Of a stretch of DNA of 64,000 bases, positions 61,377 to 64,000 are shown piece by piece; position 1 is the stretch's first letter; the number at the start of each line of letters is the position of its first letter. The notes under the pieces were generated by a model. That model ran no database searches, had not been told where the DNA came from, and saw only the letters and a list, made by a program, of their open reading frames with translations. The stretch spans positions 10,111,001-10,175,000 of the forward strand of contig NC_089991.1 in assembly GCF_036417845.1 (NCBI RefSeq), written 5' to 3'. The position numbers and the translations under genes were made by a program. Source of the DNA: Apteryx mantelli. Taxonomy: Eukaryota; Chordata; Aves; Apterygiformes; Apterygidae.

Positions 61377-64000
61377 GTAAGTGTACGTGTATTCAGGAGA
61401 AACAATACTGCAGTAAATACTGTTTTGCTTGCTACAATAATTTTAAGAATTTGGTAATAGTGTGATAATGTAATTACAGCATTTGTTTTGTTGACTGTAT
61501 TTAAAGGGCTGTTTATGTTAGCAGGAAGGAAATCCTGTCTAGGGTTTTCTACTGAGCTTTATTATTTAGCTTCAGTGTGTACAGAGTAAAGTTGGTGACT
61601 GGAAATAATACTGATGCTCTGAAAGAACAGCACGCCAACTATGGCATGTGTCTGACTGGTGAGAAAGGTTCTGTGAAATGCCATGCAAACAGCAAGTATT
61701 GTAATGTAGTTCATTGGCATTAAATATGAAACTAGGGAAGAGGTTGTCTACTCTGGACTGTGACCATAGGCTCAGAAGGTCAGCTTTCACTGCTGCATGG
61801 ATATGGCACTTCAGCCTTAAGAATAGTCAATATACTATGAGTGGATTAGAGCATGTAACAAATCCCTGTGTTGCAGATAAATGGGCAAAATCACTAATGC
61901 AGCTCAGGGAGCTGAGGTTTGAAGCTTGGCCTGCGAGTTTAGCTCTGAAATGCTAGGAGGCTGTTTTTAGAGATGAAAAGATTGCTATTCTGGGACCTGC
62001 CTTTCAGGTGGGGGTGTGATTGATCTAGTGACTGCACATGGGGTTAATTAGGGATTGGATCCAGACTGCTGAGGCTGATATCCATTGGTACTGCCTAGCT
62101 TTGAGAGAAATGGCTAGCATGTAATTTTCCAACTCTGTGCAGTGTTTCTTCTTTGTAGATGGCCTGGAGGATAAAGATGTACTGCATTCAACTAAGGGAA
62201 ATACCTTTTAGTTAAGTAGTTAGAGGGCTGTGATTTTGAAGTGGCATGTCTGAGGTTTTAATCCTAACTACAGAAATATTGGCATGTGACTTTTCTCTTT
62301 TAATCTATTAAATGTCTGTTGTCCAGAAGTTATTTGCGGACATTGTAAACGTATGTGGCTTTCTCTGTTATGACTCAATTATACTTGCAGTGGGGGTAGC
62401 AATGTATTTACTTTTAATGTAAAAGCTGATATTGCTGGCCTATGTCTTTTTATACGTTTATAGGAGAGAGTAGAGTGTGTTTGTTGCTGGTGAATGTGAC
62501 GCAGGACTGTGGAGGCATGTAGCTACAGCTGCCTGTCTGCTGCTTTGCTTGTTCAGCATGTGCTCTTGTATGCATGCAAGTACCTTTTTAGGAATTAATT
62601 TATCAGATCAGTTTCTAATATAAAACTAAACAGGTTTGCAGTATGCTATCTGTATGTTGGTAAATAATTTCCAGGTGTGACACAGCTCTTCATAGCCATT
62701 TGATAACCTTGCCCACACTTGTGTACATTGAGATATACCAATGAAAAGTACTGCATAGTAGATAGGTATTATTAGTGAAATACTTCTTACTTGGATGCTA
62801 TTTTAGTACTAAACCTGTGGGTTCTTTCTTTCTGCTCCTTGTACAAATGGGGCTTTTAGGCTGTTGCACAATCAATCAGCAAATCTTTTATTCTTTGCGT
62901 TTAGAAGAGTGAGCTTCTGCACTTCTACTGCCTCAGTTGGTGGCTGCTGCTCAAGAAGATTTTCTAAAGTATCAAACAGGTTGTCTGTTTTAAGATTTTC
63001 AAACAGTTTTCAGTAATAAAACTTTGTTAATACTCTTTAAATTGATTTATTTTGATTCCTTGGTGTGTGGGGCCTTTTTTTTTTGCGCTATGTCTGTGTG
63101 AGGCTGGACTTACTCACTTTGCCTGTCTACACGAGGTTTTATATAGATTTAATTGTCTGAGTTTAAAGTATAACCTAAAGTGATGTATCAAAATATGTAA
63201 ACTAGGTTTGTAAGGAAGGTAAGGAAAACAAAATATTTTTCCACCAGTTTGGGCAATTAAGCTTCTCTGAAGAAATATTGGGGGCAATTAACTGCTAATG
63301 TGTAACTTCAATAACATAACTTGCTGTGCATATGTTTCAGCATGCCAATCTTTGTTTTTTTATGGAAAAAAATCCTCTGTTCATATCTGCAGTAAGAAAA
63401 CATAATATCTTAGTAGTGATCATTCAACCAGAGAGGATATTTCAAATACTAAAAATTCTTTTGTCTTCTGAAAAAAATCGGATGGAAGTGTCAGTTCTGT
63501 CATCTGACTCTTTCATGCCATCTATTTAAAAATACATATATATTTCTGTTGCAAGCATTGAAACATTTTGAATTATAGGCCTTATTTGCAAATGTAACAT
63601 ACAAAAATAAGTGCATTTCGTAGTTCTTGCTGGAGTGTTTAGGAGTAACTTGTCAATAAGCAGCATTGTCCCAGGACTCTTTCCAAAGTCCTTCTCGTCA
63701 TCCTATTGAAGTATTCATTCTACCCATCAAGACGCTGTGGCTGAAGACTTGCATGCGATAAAGTTGTGTGCAGTATGCTGAATTATTGCCAGCAGTAGTT
63801 CTGCAGATTGATACACTATTACCAGGTAGAAATATCTGTGAGAAAAGCAGCTTGGGAAACAAACCAACTTTTTTATCCGCAGCTGGTTTAGATGTAATGT
63901 GGTTTCAAAAGATTTCCTTCAGATTGCTTTATGTAAATTCAAGTAGTCTGTCCTTCAGGATACATCTGTGCTAGCTATAGTGACTTTTTACCACAGACTT
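61377..64000 (+). other. RNF145: RNF145 intron 2 (incomplete at window end)
   Basis: Begins at the GT donor after the first coding exon. The next RNF145 exon (expected to continue with G-Y-I-L-S-type membrane sequence) was not found before the window ends. Frames here are short and unrelated. Confidence 0.75.
62195..62310 (+). mobile_element. MIR-like SINE relic in RNF145 intron 2
   Basis: The sequence reads GTTAGAGGGCTGTGATTTTG, then TGAGGTTTTAATCCTAACTAC, then GGCATGTGACTTTTCTC. It follows the order of the MIR 5' half and core (gtggttaagagc, gggttc-aatcc, tgtgtgacctt). Strongly decayed; recognised from memory of the consensus. Confidence 0.4.

Noticed and set aside
1-64000. CRISPR arrays, tRNA/rRNA genes and intact viral or retroviral elements
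   Set aside because: No regularly spaced direct repeats, cloverleaf-type sequences with A/B boxes, or capsid, envelope or polymerase-like reading frames were seen; the window is ordinary vertebrate nuclear DNA.

Overview
The window looks like avian nuclear DNA (a bird, or less likely another archosaur). The evidence is the CR1-type LINE 3' ends, the compact introns, CpG-island promoters next to AT-rich gene bodies, and vertebrate genes with clean GT-AG exons. The species cannot be named from the sequence alone.

Layout. (1) 2-15 kb, + strand: two secreted Kazal-type serine protease inhibitor (SPINK family) genes in tandem. The first (CDS 2176-7328, ten coding exons, 251 aa predicted) carries four Kazal domains. 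Domains 1 and 2 sit in an ~835-bp tandem duplication whose introns are still almost identical, so the duplication or a conversion event is recent. The second (CDS 10833-14928, four exons, 80 aa) is a single-Kazal inhibitor. Both have a TATA-like box and an AATAAA signal. (2) 15-32.7 kb: no recognised protein gene. This part holds an orphan CpG island (about 17.26-18.11 kb), a GC-richer block to about 27.5 kb, CR1 relics at 16.7, 20.3 and 31.4 kb, one convincing non-coding exon-like segment (27371-27505), then AT-rich DNA. (3) 32.7-46.1 kb, - strand: complete UBLCP1, the ubiquitin-like-domain CTD phosphatase that acts on the nuclear proteasome, with ten coding exons giving 318 aa, and a CpG-island promoter with ETS motifs and an RFX X-box. 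(4) 46.4-52.1 kb: intergenic spacer with old MIR-like SINE relics. (5) 52.1-64 kb, + strand: the 5' part of RNF145, with a CpG-island promoter (G21 run, Sp1 boxes, NRF1 site), a probable non-coding first exon with two upstream ORFs, an ~8.5-kb intron, and the first coding exon (61193-61376, residues 1-61). The rest of the gene lies beyond the window.

UBLCP1 and RNF145 are head to head, as in mammals. IL12B, the usual neighbour on the 3' side of UBLCP1, was not recognised, and SPINK genes are found on that side. The points most worth a second look are the recent Kazal-domain duplication (with an unpaired cysteine in one copy and P1 residues Glu/Glu/Arg/Phe), a possible 22-nt cassette exon that would truncate the last Kazal domain, and the promoter architecture of the two housekeeping genes. 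No wholly novel system is evident.
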